NCBI GenBank assembly: GCA_025024175.1
Contig: QCXZ01000053.1
Coordinates: 682,001-746,000, forward strand
Direction: 5' to 3'
Length of the DNA: 64,000 bases
Origin: Rhyzopertha dominica
Taxonomy: Eukaryota > Arthropoda > Insecta > Coleoptera > Bostrichidae
Shown: in pieces, positions 48,440 through 59,960 of the stretch
How positions within the stretch are numbered: position 1 is the stretch's first letter
Layout: the number at the start of each line of letters is the position of its first letter
Notes under the pieces: generated by a model
Told to the model about the DNA's origin: nothing
The model's database searches: none
The model's input: only the letters and a program-made list of their open reading frames with translations
Position numbers and translations under genes: made by a program

Positions 48440-50036
48440 CTCTTTGGTTCGCGCCAGCCGAAAACGGGGGCTCCTGGTAGTGCTGGTCTGAATCGGGTCC
48501 GCCGGGATACGACGGGTACGCAGACGGCAGCGTGGAATCGGCTTCGTAGTTGGTGGCGAAAGCGGCGTCGGCACCTTGCCTAAATCTCTGGAACGCGAAG
48601 AAGGCGCATCCCGCCTGAAAAATTCCCATTTAGATGAACACGTTTCCGACGATTTCGAGTCGGTTTACCCAGGTGAAGATGGAGAAGAACGAAAACGCTA
48701 TCGCCGCCTGCACGTTGCTGACTCCGTAGCCATTTTCGGGATCTGCCGATTTACCCCATTGGCTGGCCAAGTACCAGAAGCCGACGAAAAAGAGGAACGC
48801 CCAAAAACCTTGAAGCACAATGAATAACTGTGGCAGTTTTGGTTTTCCATAGTGAAAATTGAAATTTAAACTCTAGGGGTCAGAACCGTATCTTGTATCT
48901 TTTTTACTGTTCGGCATTGTGCCCTACCAAGAGTCCTGATTTAACAATTTTGGATTTTCTTTGTGGGAACTTGAAAGTAAATTGGTTTCTGGCATTCTTA
49001 AACAATACATAAATTTGTGGGTATACAAAAATTGTTTGTCATGTAAAAGTTTTTTTCTGACAAAGTATGTTCCATTTAACAAATAAAAAACGTTATTTTT
49101 TGTTCTCTGTACAGACAGGTAAAGTAATTCTGATAAGGGCATACCATCAATAATATAAGTAACATTATTCAATTAGTGCAGTTAAAAAAGATCACCGTAT
49201 CTGACCTTATCATAGCAGTAGTAGTTATGAATGATTGAATACAGTGTTAGTGATGCTATGCATTAACAATTAATTTCTATTTTACTAAATCTGTTCCTAC
49301 AGAGTCCCACTTTTTCTCGTGTTGGTAGTACGCTACCAGACACAAATTTCACCAACCTGAAAATCCTAAGTCCGCTAAAACATAGTGCTTCCGTGTCTTA
49401 ACCGAGGACATCTGTTCGAACAAATATTCTCCGGCGAGGAAACCCATGCTGGCCAGGAAGGCAATAACGCTGATGCCAACGCCATAGTTGCATGCGTTGG
49501 CGTCCTTATTGTACAAGCACTCCTCTCGTTTCGTGGTTGAATCATACTGCCACCCTTGCGACGATATACAACCGAAAACTATAATCGAAAACAGCTGAAA
49601 CAAGAAAGAATAATGTTCTGGATGGACTGGGGAAATCAATAACAACCCCCGCAATGTTGCCACGTTGCAAACTACCCCCAAAGAGATTCAAAAGGGTTTC
49701 AAGCGTTCATTAAACTATACTGCTCTGTTAAAGTATATTGCATCTTCTCTTTGGATAATCTTTTTATCAAACGTGATGTAATAGTGAATTTAACATGGAG
49801 GGTAATTCGTGACAACACCGCCGCCTACGCATTTCACCCCCCAGAATCGATTATTTAAAATTCCCGAACGATCTACACCGTTCTCCCTTAAACGTTCGTC
49901 AAAACACCACGAAAAGCTATACTCCAATGCTTACCCAGCACACGGCCCTAAGTATCACCTGGGGCCTCTGCGCGAAAGCTATGGGGTCGAAGGTACCACC
50001 AGCCTTTCCACCACCGTAAGCTCCTGCACCCTCCAT
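48440..50036 (-). CDS. Syngr: Synaptogyrin (four exons found, terminal exon missing)
   Basis: Minus-strand exons, 5' to 3': 49,935-50,036; 49,357-49,594; 48,669-48,808; 48,440-48,614. Phases agree (0, 1, 0, then phase 1 at the last donor), giving 218 residues so far. The start is MEGAGAYGGGKAGGTFDP, the hallmark synaptogyrin N-terminus. Four membrane segments follow: VILRAVCWLFSIIVFG (split by intron 1), YGVGISVIAFLASMGF, FWAFLFFVGFWYLASQW, and AAIAFSFFSIFTW joined to AGCAFFAFQRF. The loop word CLYNKDANAC and the cytoplasmic SSVKTRK word are family features. Synaptogyrin is an abundant tetraspan (MARVEL-domain) protein of synaptic vesicles that helps shape vesicle membranes and exocytosis. 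The C-terminal exon, normally short and tyrosine-rich, was not located, so the end given is the last supported donor. Confidence 0.92.
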
Positions 50037-50394
50037 TTTTACTGTCAGATGATCGACTAATGAAAACAAGCCGTCACGACCAATGGCACGAAAGCAACAC
50101 CCCGAACCTTGCGCAAATCTACCGCGATTGATGATTAATCTCCTGTTGATAACGCACTATCAATACGAAATTCCTCGAGTGAATCACTTATTTACTTATG
50201 ATAATCCCCCGAAGTGCAGAGTTTTTATTTTCGATCCGGGAGGTATTTCATTGACCTTTGACTTGGGTAGTTCTGATCAATCAGCAGCAGTAGTTCAAGT
50301 GTGCGTCATGTTTGGAGGCTGCCATCTGTTTTACTTCTCTTTCTTGAAGAGTAATTGAATATTGTGATAGTTAGCAATACATTTATTAAATTTA
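50037..50394 (-). promoter_or_regulatory. Synaptogyrin 5' flank
   Basis: This is the 360 bp between the synaptogyrin start codon and the first repeat-derived sequence. It must contain the proximal promoter unless the repeat itself supplies it. No clear TATA box or initiator was identified. Confidence 0.3.
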
Positions 50395-51560
50395 AAATTT
50401 TGCTAGTACTTTATCAACTCATATACACCTAATTGAAATTATTACATACCAAAAGAGCCATTGTTTTATGGTAATTTCAACAGGCATAACACTTTTTAAA
50501 ACAATCATTTACTTATATAAATGTCTTCTATATACACCTAATTAATCAATTAATTTACTAAATACAGAGCAAAATCTAAGACAAAGTTAAAAATTGGCCT
50601 AAACGACTTTCACTTGCAGTTCTTAACGTGACATATAAAGCTAACTGGAAGTATTACTGATGTACCGATGAAGTGGTGCAGATCCCAGATCCTCTCCTCA
50701 TTTCATAACTATCTCGAGTACCTGGTGGTGTAATTTTCAATCCCTTTCTAAGAATATCTTCATTCTGTCTACATTTTGCTACAAAACATATTAGCGTAGC
50801 CTGGTTTGATTCCACCTCCTGTTCAGCGCTTGAAAGGAGCAATTCCCAGCCCAAGAAACAACCAGCCATCTTTGTCCTGTAGAAAGAAAAATAATGTAGA
50901 TTACAGTTTGAATTGTGCAAATGATTATGTTATGATTTATAGTTACAGATGCCTAATTTTTATTAAATGAATTAATAGCCCCGTTTTAAGTTTGTCTTGC
51001 TAAGTATGTAGAATTTTAGAAATTGCTCCAATGAATCGGTAATTTAATGTTCAAAAACTCATCAGTTTACGAATTCAGTGTGTGCTTGTGTAATGATAGA
51101 CAATGAACTGCCTCTTTGCTATTAGCTTCGGATTTCACTGATAACTTTCATCATACCAATTAAATTATATCAGTCGGCATGATTTGTCCTGTCTATAAAA
51201 TAGAAGTAAAGATGTAATAATTTTTTTCCCAGAANCCGTTTTATAACCACATCACCTTTATTGATTTAGGTTCACCGTTGTGAAACACCCGCACAATCGA
51301 TTGTTGTTCAGTTTCTTGCTTACACAATTGTATTATTTGCTTATTCTGGCAAGTCCTCCAAATGCAACTGTGAAACTCCCGCATGTTCAAATATACCAAA
51401 TACAAACCGAAGTCTTAAGACAAAACGAAATTTCGGTTTATTCAAGATCATTTGCTTATATAGATCTAATATATACACACCTAACTGAAATTATTACATA
51501 CCAAAAGAGATACTCTTTTATGGTATTGCCAAGGCTAACAGTTTTTTAAAGCATCGATTA
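50395..51560 (-). mobile_element. Repeat core, copy A, flanked by satellite monomers
   Basis: This copy reads on the minus strand. About one diverged satellite monomer lies on each side (about 50,400-50,600 and 51,400-51,560), with the unique core between. It shares with copies B and C the TATA-like GTTATAAAA word, the pyrimidine tract ending TTTCTACAG and the short ORF. This is the most diverged copy. Its ORF (50,654-50,920 on the extended frame) carries an 18-bp insertion after KITPPG and a stop after SSVHQ. It lies about 360 bp upstream of the synaptogyrin start codon. One N is present at about 51,235. Confidence 0.75.
50654..50872 (-). CDS. Short ORF of repeat core, copy A
   Basis: The start codon follows the acceptor-like TTTCTACAG by a few bases (AAAGATGGC). 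The product shares FLGWELLLSSAEQEVESNQ and GLKITPPG with copies B and C but is shortened by a stop after SSVHQ. No known domain is recognised; the peptide is mildly acidic at the start and basic in the middle. It could be the head of a longer transposon protein or a captured host exon. Confidence 0.45.
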   Translation of the reverse strand, partial: KMAGCFLGWELLLSSAEQEVESNQATLICFVAKCRQNEDILRKGLKITPPGTRDSYEMRRGSGICTTSSVHQ

Positions 51561-53533
51561 ATTTACCATGGTCACTTTTTGTCTATAAAGCGCAGTGTTT
51601 TGGAAAGATGCCTAGACCGTCAGCATCTGATGACATGGCTCTTTTCAAAAATGGAAGACTGTTGCACTGCGTTTTCTTAATGCAGCGAGCGCAAGAGTCA
51701 ATCACGGAGATGTTTCTTCTTCAGCGTTCTTCATTGGTGCTGCCCGTGGTAATGGTCTATTAATCAACGAGTACTTCATACTTATTGCTTCGCTTAAAAG
51801 TTCCCAATACGTCCCTTACTCGCTCCGATGCGGTCACAACTTCATCCCTGCTAATTCCAGTGAGTTACCTACATGCTTTTTTAACCCAATTACGGCTTTT
51901 TTCCAGTCATTATGTTATATAATGGGCAATATTTATATATAGGCTTTTAAGCCTATTGATTAAATCATAACTGTTGTGTCATAATTCTACCAGTTTTAAT
52001 TTGTAAAATTGATAATTTACACTAAAAACCTTTAATAACAATCTCGTAACCTAGAAATTAACTTATTTATTTGATCTACTCGATGCGTGGAACTACACGA
52101 AAAGTACGAAACCACCAACTTCGAGTTTTATTTCACAAATATCACTAGACAGCATTTTGTCACCAGATTTCCGCCGGCATCTGAACGAAATCCCCATAAG
52201 CGCAATGTATAATTTCGAGTTTTGGTATCAGGAGCGCAGAAGAGTGCATGGGTATTTGTCACCAGATACAAGTCTCGGCCAACAGTTGGTACTAGTAGGT
52301 GCAATAACCCATAGTCGGTCGTTCGAACGGTAATAATTGACACATTGACAGACAGCCTATTTTTGAGGTTACCACCACGTATTTAGCGTTTTGGAGGTGA
52401 TTTTTAAAGAATAACGCAATAAATGTGGAAAATAGCTCAGGATTTTGATAATCTGTATCAAGGAAAAAGTCCCGTAACCCCAGGGACAGTTACATTCAAC
52501 CACTTATGTGCGATTAATAGCCAAATGTTGTGCTATACATTGCCGCGTTCGGCTCTAGGGTATTAACATAATGAAAGGCATTAAACTGATCAAACTCTGT
52601 TACAGAAGGGGATATTACTAGGCTGGAGTGGGTTGAATGTTCACCGTCCACATTCCAATTCGAATAGCTCTATCTTACTTCTCTGGGCTCATGGTTTTTG
52701 CGTATTTGATTTTGTCTCCATCGGCTAGTAAAAGGGAGCGTCGAACAACTATATGGTGTATTTTGTTTCAAAATTCTGACACGCTCATGGGAGAATTTTT
52801 TATGATGCCAGCTGAATACATACATACTTCCACGATGGTATCTGAAGGGCAAACCGAGCACTTAGGAAAGCGAATACTTAAGGTTGATATCTATCAACCT
52901 TAAGTAACCTTAGATAAGGTAGGTGGCCTCGTAACTGGGATGACCTCAAGTGATGTCTACCGTACAAGCTGTGTGAATGAATTTGGTGGTTCTGTTGTTC
53001 GTATAACGTTTATTGATAGTTTTTTCTACGTTCATCGCAGGAATATCAATATTGCCTTTTTTTCAGATGCCAGGGATGATATGTAGCGTAGCTATTTGCA
53101 AAAATAGCTTCTCTCAAGTGAAGGGAAGGAAATCTAACCTGCAAGAATATGCCGCAAGCATTTCAAAGCATCTGATTGTTAAAATGACATTCTAAAGTTA
53201 TGGGGACAGAGCCGAGGCATATATTAAAAAGCACAGGTAAAGTTTTCTTATTATTAATATGTATGTTGTACATTATACATAGGTATATCATTTTTAGCTG
53301 TAATTCGTTTGTTGTTGAAGCCGTCAGACAAAAAAGATCAAGCACTAAAACACATAAGAGCTGAAGTAAAAAAAAAGGAAATATCTAGTAACAGCATTTT
53401 CCTCGTTTGACATCCGCGACTGTTACTTAGATCGCCACTGCAGATCGTACCTACTTTACGAGTTATCGAGCTGTAAGTACTAACCGTGCGATGCGAATAC
53501 ACTGACTTCAAATTCCTCAGTTTCTTTGACCTG
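51561..53533. other. Unassigned sequence between repeat copies A and B
   Basis: No gene is recognised. It contains a near-perfect 32-bp palindrome at 52,875-52,906. Minus-strand frame 52,128-52,343 and plus-strand frame 52,637-52,903 (71 and 88 codons) have no domain that I can name. Confidence 0.4.
52875..52906. repeat. 32-bp palindrome, 15-bp arms, 2-bp spacer
   Basis: The left arm TACTTAAGGTTGATA is followed by TC and its exact reverse complement. It is followed immediately by a second smaller inverted pair, ACCTTA-GA-TAAGGT (52,907-52,920). Confidence 0.85.
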
Positions 53534-54650
53534 CTCTCATTTCCAAGATTTCTACACAAACCATAACGTATCTGGTATCAAACAGGGGTAGAATTTTCTC
53601 ATCTAACAGATTATGGACACCGATTTTAGATATCAGTTTTAATTTTGTGAGAAATCATCAATTTTCGATTTATCAAATTGGGCGTCATTTCCAAGATTTT
53701 TACACAAATCCTGGCGTATTTGGTGTCAAACAGGGGTGACATTTTCTCCTCTAACTTATTTTTCGATTTGTGTGAAGCGATTTTACTAGATGGATGTGTA
53801 ACAGTAGATCACACTACATATTTGAACATGCAGGAGTTTCGCAGTTGCATTTGAAAGACTTGCCAGAATGTGCACATATTCTGTAGATAAAATCGTAAAA
53901 TACAGATTCAATCATATGAACAAGAAACTAAACAACAATCGACTGTACGGGTGTTTCACAACAGTGAACCTAAATCAATAAAGGTGATGTGGTTATAAAA
54001 AGGTTTCCGGAGAAAAAATTATCACGTCTTTACTTCTATTTTATAAGCAGGACAATCAATGCCGACTGATATGCTTTAATTTGTTTGGTGAAAGTTAGCA
54101 GTGAAATTTGAAGCTAAAAGCAAAGTAGTAGATCATTGTCTATCATTACACAAGCACAAACTGAATTCGTTAAACTGTTGAGTTTTTGAACAGTAAATTA
54201 CCGAATCCTTACCCACATTTGACGTATATTTTGGGAAGCAATGGAGCAATTTCAAAAGTTCTACATACTTAGCAAGACAAACTTAAAACAGGCCTATTAA
54301 TTCATTTAATAAAAATTAGACATCTATAACTATATATCATAACACAATTCAGGTTGTACTCTACATTATTTTTCTTTCTACAGGACGAAGATGGTCAGTT
54401 ATTTCTTGGGATGGGATTTGCTCCTTTCAAGCGCTGAACAGGAGGTAGAATCAAACCAGGCTATGCTAATACGTTTTGTAGCAAAACGTAGACAGAAGGA
54501 AGATAGTCCCAGAAAGGGGTTGAAAATTACACCACCAGGTAATAGGAGAGGATCTGGGATCTGCACAACTTCATCGGTACATCAACAATACTTCCAGTTA
54601 GCTTTATATGTCACGAAGTTAAAAATCTGCAAGTGAAAATCGTTTAAGGC
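53534..54650 (+). mobile_element. Repeat core, copy B
   Basis: This copy reads on the plus strand. A 148-bp direct duplication opens it (TTCCAAGATT at 53,541 and 53,689, each followed by TACACAAA and a TCAAACAGGGG word). A TATA-like GTTATAAAAAGG lies at about 53,992, and a long AT-rich stretch leads to TTTTTCTTTCTACAG just before the short ORF. The copy ends at the same junction (CACTTGCAG complement, then TTTTTAACTTTGTCTTAG) as copy C and is followed by the long satellite array. It has about 165 bp (near 53,755-53,923) that copy C lacks. Confidence 0.8.
54391..54636 (+). CDS. Short ORF of repeat core, copy B (81 codons)
   Basis: The start ATG is preceded by GACGAAG directly after an acceptor-like AG. 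The product begins MVSYFLGWDLLLSSAEQEVE and contains KGLKITPPGNRRGSG and CTTSSVHQQYFQLALYVTK. It has no signal peptide, membrane helix or known domain. It is nearly identical to copy C at the protein level (a few substitutions) and in frame throughout. That agreement could reflect recent duplication rather than selection. Confidence 0.5.
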   Translation: MVSYFLGWDLLLSSAEQEVESNQAMLIRFVAKRRQKEDSPRKGLKITPPGNRRGSGICTTSSVHQQYFQLALYVTKLKICK

Positions 54651-57600
54651 AATTTTTAACTTTGTCTTAGACTTCGCCTTATATTTAGTAAATTAATTGA
54701 TGCTTTTAAAAACTCTTACCCATGTTGAAATCACTATGAAACACTGTTTCTTTTGGTATGTAATAATTTCAATTAGGTTTATATATAACAGAGTTATATA
54801 AGCATATGATTTGACCAAAGCGAAATTTCGTTTTGTCTTAAGACTTCGATCTGTATTTGGTAAATTATTTGATGCTTTTAATAACTCTTACGCATGTTGA
54901 AATCACTATAAAACACTGTATCTTTTGGTATTTAATAATTTCAATTAGGTGTATATTTAAGAAATTTACATAAGGAAATGGTCTTGAATAAACCGAAATT
55001 TTGTTTTATCTTAAGACTTCACTCTGTATTTTGTAAATTAATTGATGCTTTTAAAAACTGTTAGCCATGTTGAATTCACTATAAAAGGCTGTCTCTTTTG
55101 GTATGTAATAATTTCAATTAGGTGTATATCTAAGAGATTTACATAAGGATATGGTCTTGAATAAACCGAAATTTTGTTTTGTCTTACGACTTCGCTCTGT
55201 ATTTGGTAAATTAATTGATGCTTTTAAAAACTCTTACCCATGTTGAAATCACTATAAAACGCTGTATCTTTTGGTATATAATAATTTCAATTAGATGTGT
55301 ATATAACAGAGTTATATAAATATATTGAATAAACTGAAATTTCGTTTTGTCTTAAGACTTTGCTCTGTATTTGGTAAATTAATTGATGCTTTTAAAAGCT
55401 CTTATCCATGTTGAAATCACTATAAAACGCTGTATCTTTTAGTATATAATAATTTCAATTAGGTGTGTATATAACAGAGTTATATAAGCAAATGATCTTG
55501 AATAAACTGAAATTTCGTTTTGTCTTAAGACTTTGCTCTGTATTTGGTAAATTAATGGATGCTTTTAAAAACTCTTACCCATGTTGAAATCACTATAAAA
55601 CGCTGTATCTTTTGGTATATAATAATTTCAATTAGGTGTGTATATAACAGAGTTATGTAAGCAAATGATCTTGAATAAACAAATTTCGTTTTGTCTTAAG
55701 ACTTTGCTCTGTATTTGGTAAGTTAAGTGCTGCTTTTAAAAACTCTTACCCATGTTGAAATCACTATAAAACGCTATATCTTTTGGTATTAATAATTTCA
55801 ATTAGGTGTGTATGTAACAGAGTTATATAAGCAAATGATCTTGAATAAACTGAAATTTCGTTTTGTCTTAAGACTTTGCTCTGTATTTGGTAAATTAATG
55901 GATGCTTTTAAAAACTCTTACCCATGTTGAAATCACTATAAAACGCTGTATCTTTTAGTATGTAATAATTTCAATTAGGTGTGTAAATAACAGAGTTATA
56001 TAAGCAAATGATCTTGGATAAACTGAAATTTCGTTTTGTCTTAAGACTTTGCTCTGTATTTGGTAAATTAATAGATGCTTTTAAAAACTCTTACCCATGT
56101 TGAAATCACTATAAAACGCTGTATCTTTTGATATGCAACAATTTTAATTAGGTGTGTATATAACAGTTATATAAGCAAAAGATCTTGAATAAACTGAAAT
56201 TTCGTTTTGTCTTAAGACTTTGCTCTGTATTTGGTAAATTAATTTATGCTTTTAAAAACTCTTATACATGTTGAAATCACTATAAAACGCTGTATCTTTT
56301 AGTATGTAATAATTTCAATTAGGTGTGTATATAACAGAGTTATATAAGCAAATGATCTTGAATAAACTGAAATTTCGTTTTGTCTTAAGACTTTGCTCTG
56401 TATTTGGTAAATTAATTGATGCTTTTAAAAACTCTTACCCATGTTGAAATCACTATAAAACGCGGTATCTTTTAGTATGTAATAATTTCGATTAGGTGTG
56501 TATATAACAGAGTTTTATAAGCAAATGATCTTGAATAAACTGAAATTTCGTTTTGTCTTAAGACTTTGCTCTGTATTTGGTAAATTAATTAATGCTTTTA
56601 AAACCTCTTACCCATGTTGAAATCACTATAAAACGCTGTATCTTTTAGTATGTAATAATTTCAATTAGGTGTGTATATAACAGAGTTATATAAGCAAATG
56701 ATCTTGGATAAACTGAAATTTCGTTTTGTCTTAAGACTTTGCTCTGTATTTGGTAAATTAATAGATGCTTTTAAAAACTCTTACCCATGTTGAAATCACT
56801 ATAAAACGCTGTATCTTTTAGTATGTAATAATTTCAATTAGGTGTGTATATAACAGTTATATAAGCAAAAGATCTTGAATAAACTGAAATTTCGTTTTGT
56901 CTTAAGACTTTGCTCTGTATTTGGTAAATTAATTGATGCTTTTAAAAACTCTTACCCATGTTGAAATCACTATAAAACGCTGTATCTTTTAGTATGTAAT
57001 AATTTCAATTAGGTGTGTATATAACAGAGGTATATAAGCAAATGATCTTGAATAAACTGAAATTTCGTTTTGTCTTAAGACTTTGCTCTGTATTTGGTAA
57101 ATTAATTGATGCTTTTAAAAACTCTTACCCATGTTGAAATCACTATAAAACGCTGTATCTTTTAGTATGTAATAATTTCAATTAGGTGTGTATATAACAG
57201 AGGTATATAAGCAAATGATCTTGAATAAACTGAAATTTCGTTTTGTCTTAAGACTTTGCTCGGTATTTGGTAAATTAATTGATGCTTTTAAAAACTCTTA
57301 CCCATGTTGGAATCACTATAAAACGCTGTATCTTTTAGTATGTAATAATTTCAATTAGGTGTGTATATAACAGTTATATAAGCAAAAGATCTTGAATAAA
57401 CTGAAATTTCGTTTTGTCTTAAGACTTTGCTCTGTATTTGGTAAATTAATTGATGCTTTTAAAAACTCTTACCCATGTTGAAATCACTATAAAACGCTGT
57501 ATCTTTTAGTATGTAATAATTTCAATTAGGTGTGTATATAACAGAGGTATATAAGCAAATGATCTTGAATAAACTGAAATTTCGTTTTGTCTTAAGACTT

Positions 57601-59960
57601 TGCTCTGTATTTGGTAAATTAATTGATGCTTTTAAAAACTCTTACCCATGTTGAAATCACTATAAAACGCTGTATCTTTTAGTATGTAATAATTTCAATT
57701 AGGTGTGTATATAACAGAGTTATATAAGCAAATGATCTTGAATAAACTGAAATTTCGTTTTGTCTTAAGACTTTGCTCGGTATTTGGTAAATTAATTGAT
57801 GCTTTTAAAAACTCTTACCCATGTTGGAATCACTATAAAACGCTGTATCTNTTAGTATGTAATAATTTCAATTAGGTGTGTATATAACAGAGTTATATAA
57901 GCAAATGATCTTGAATAAACTGAAATTTCGTTTTGTCTTAAGACTTTGCTCTGTATTTGGTAAATTAATTGATGCTTTTAAAAACTCTTACCCATGTTGA
58001 AATCACTATAAAACGCTGTATCTTTTGATATATAACAATTTTAATTAGGTGTGTATATAACAGTTATATAAGCAAAAGATCTTGAATAAACTGAAATTTC
58101 GTTTTGTCTTAAGACTTTGCTCTGTATTTGGTAAATTAATTGATGCTTTTAAAAACTCTTACCCATGTTGAAATCACTATAAAACGCTGTATCTTTTAGT
58201 ATGTAATAATTTCAGTTAGGTGTGTATATAACAGAGTTATATAAGCAAATGATCTTGAATAAACCAAAATTTTGTTTTGTCTTAAGACTTTGCTCTGTAT
58301 TTAGTAAATTAATTGATGCTTTTAAAAACTGTTAGCCATGTTGAACTCACTATAAAAGGCTGTCTCTTTTGGTATGTAATAATTTGAATTAGGTGTATAT
58401 TTAAGAGATTTACATAAGGAAATGTTCTTGAATAAACCGAAATTTCATTTTGTCTTAAGACTTCGCTCTGTATTTAGTAAATTAATTGATGCTTTTAAAA
58501 ACTGTTAGCCATGTTGAATTCACTATAAAAGGCTGTCTCTTTTGGTATGTAATAATCTCAATTAGGTATATATTTAAGAGATTTACATAAGGAAATGTTC
58601 TTGAATAAACCGAAATTTTGTTTTGTCTTAAGACTTCGCTCTGTATTTAGTAAATTAATTGATGCTTTTAAAAATTGTTAGCCATGTTGAATTCATTATA
58701 AAAGGCTATTTCTTTTGGTATGAAATAATTTTAATTAGGTGTATATTTAAGAGATTTACATAAGGAAATGTTCTTTAATAAACCGAAATTTCATTTTTTC
58801 TTAAGACTTCGCTCTGTATTTAGTAAATTAATTGATGCTTTTAAAAACTCTTCCCCATGTTGAAATCACTATAAAACGCTGTATCTTTTGGTATGAATAA
58901 TTTCAATTAGGTTTATATTTAAGAGATTTACATAAGGGAATGTTCTTGAATAAACCGAAATTTCATTTTGTCTTAAGACTTCGCTCTGTATTTAGTAAAT
59001 TAATTGATGCTTTTAAAAACTGTTAGCCATGTTGAATTCACTATAAAAGGCTGTCTCTTTTGGTATGTAATAATTTCAATTAGGTATATATTTAAGAGAT
59101 TTACATAAGGAAATGTTTTTGAATAAACCGAAATTTTGTTTTGTCTTAAGACTTCGCTCTGCATTTAGTAAATTAATTGATGCTTTTAAAAATTGTTAGC
59201 CATGTTGAATTCATTATAAAAGGCTATTTCGTTTGGTATGTAATAATTTTAATTAGGTGTATATTTAAGAGATTTACATAAGGAAATGTTTTTGAATAAA
59301 CCGAAATTTCATTTTGTCTTAAAACTTCGCTCTGTATTTGGTAAATTAATTGATGCTTTTAAAAACTCTTACCCATGTTGAAATCACTATAAAAGGCTGC
59401 CTCTTTTGGTATGTAATAATTTCAATTAGGTGTATATCTAAGAGATTTACATAACAAAATAGACTTGAATAAATCGAAATTTTGTTTTGTCTTAAGACTT
59501 CGCTCTGTATTTGGTAAATTAATTGATGCTTTTAAAAACTCTTACCCATGTTGAAATCACTATAAAACCCTGTATCTTTTGATATGCAATAATTTTAATT
59601 AGGTGTGTATATAACAGAGTTATATAAACAAAAGATCTTGAATAAACTGAAATTTCGTTTTGTCTTAAGACTTTGCTCTGTATTTGGTAAATTAATTGAT
59701 GCTTTTAAAAACTCTTACCCATGTTGAAAACACTATAAAACCCTGTATCTTTTAATATGTAATAATTTTAATTAGGTGTGTATATAACAGAGTTATATAA
59801 ACAAAAGATCTTGAATAATCAGAAATTTTGTTTTGTCTTAAGACTTCGCTCTGTATTTAGTAAATTAATTGATTCATTTAAAAACTCTTACCCATGTTAA
59901 ATTCACTATAAAACCCTGTCTCTTTTAGAATGTAATAATTTCAATTAGGTGTATTTGCTT
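54651..59960 (+). repeat. Satellite array, about 30 monomers of ~172 bp
   Basis: The anchor TTTTGTCTTAAGACTT recurs every 168-173 bp (for example 54,831, 55,004, 55,177, 55,345, 55,518, 55,689, 55,861, 56,034). Each monomer carries the perfect 10-bp palindrome GTCTTAAGAC, an AAATTAATTGATGCTTTT block and a TAATAATTTCAATTAGGTG block. Two subfamilies exist. One has TGAATAAACTGAAATTTCG with GTGTATATAACAGAG; the other has TGAATAAACCGAAATTTTG with ATTTAAGAGATTTACAT. The centre (about 55,300-58,250) is nearly homogeneous in the first type, and the flanks are diverged or of the second type. One N lies at 57,851. No ORF of note. Confidence 0.95.
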
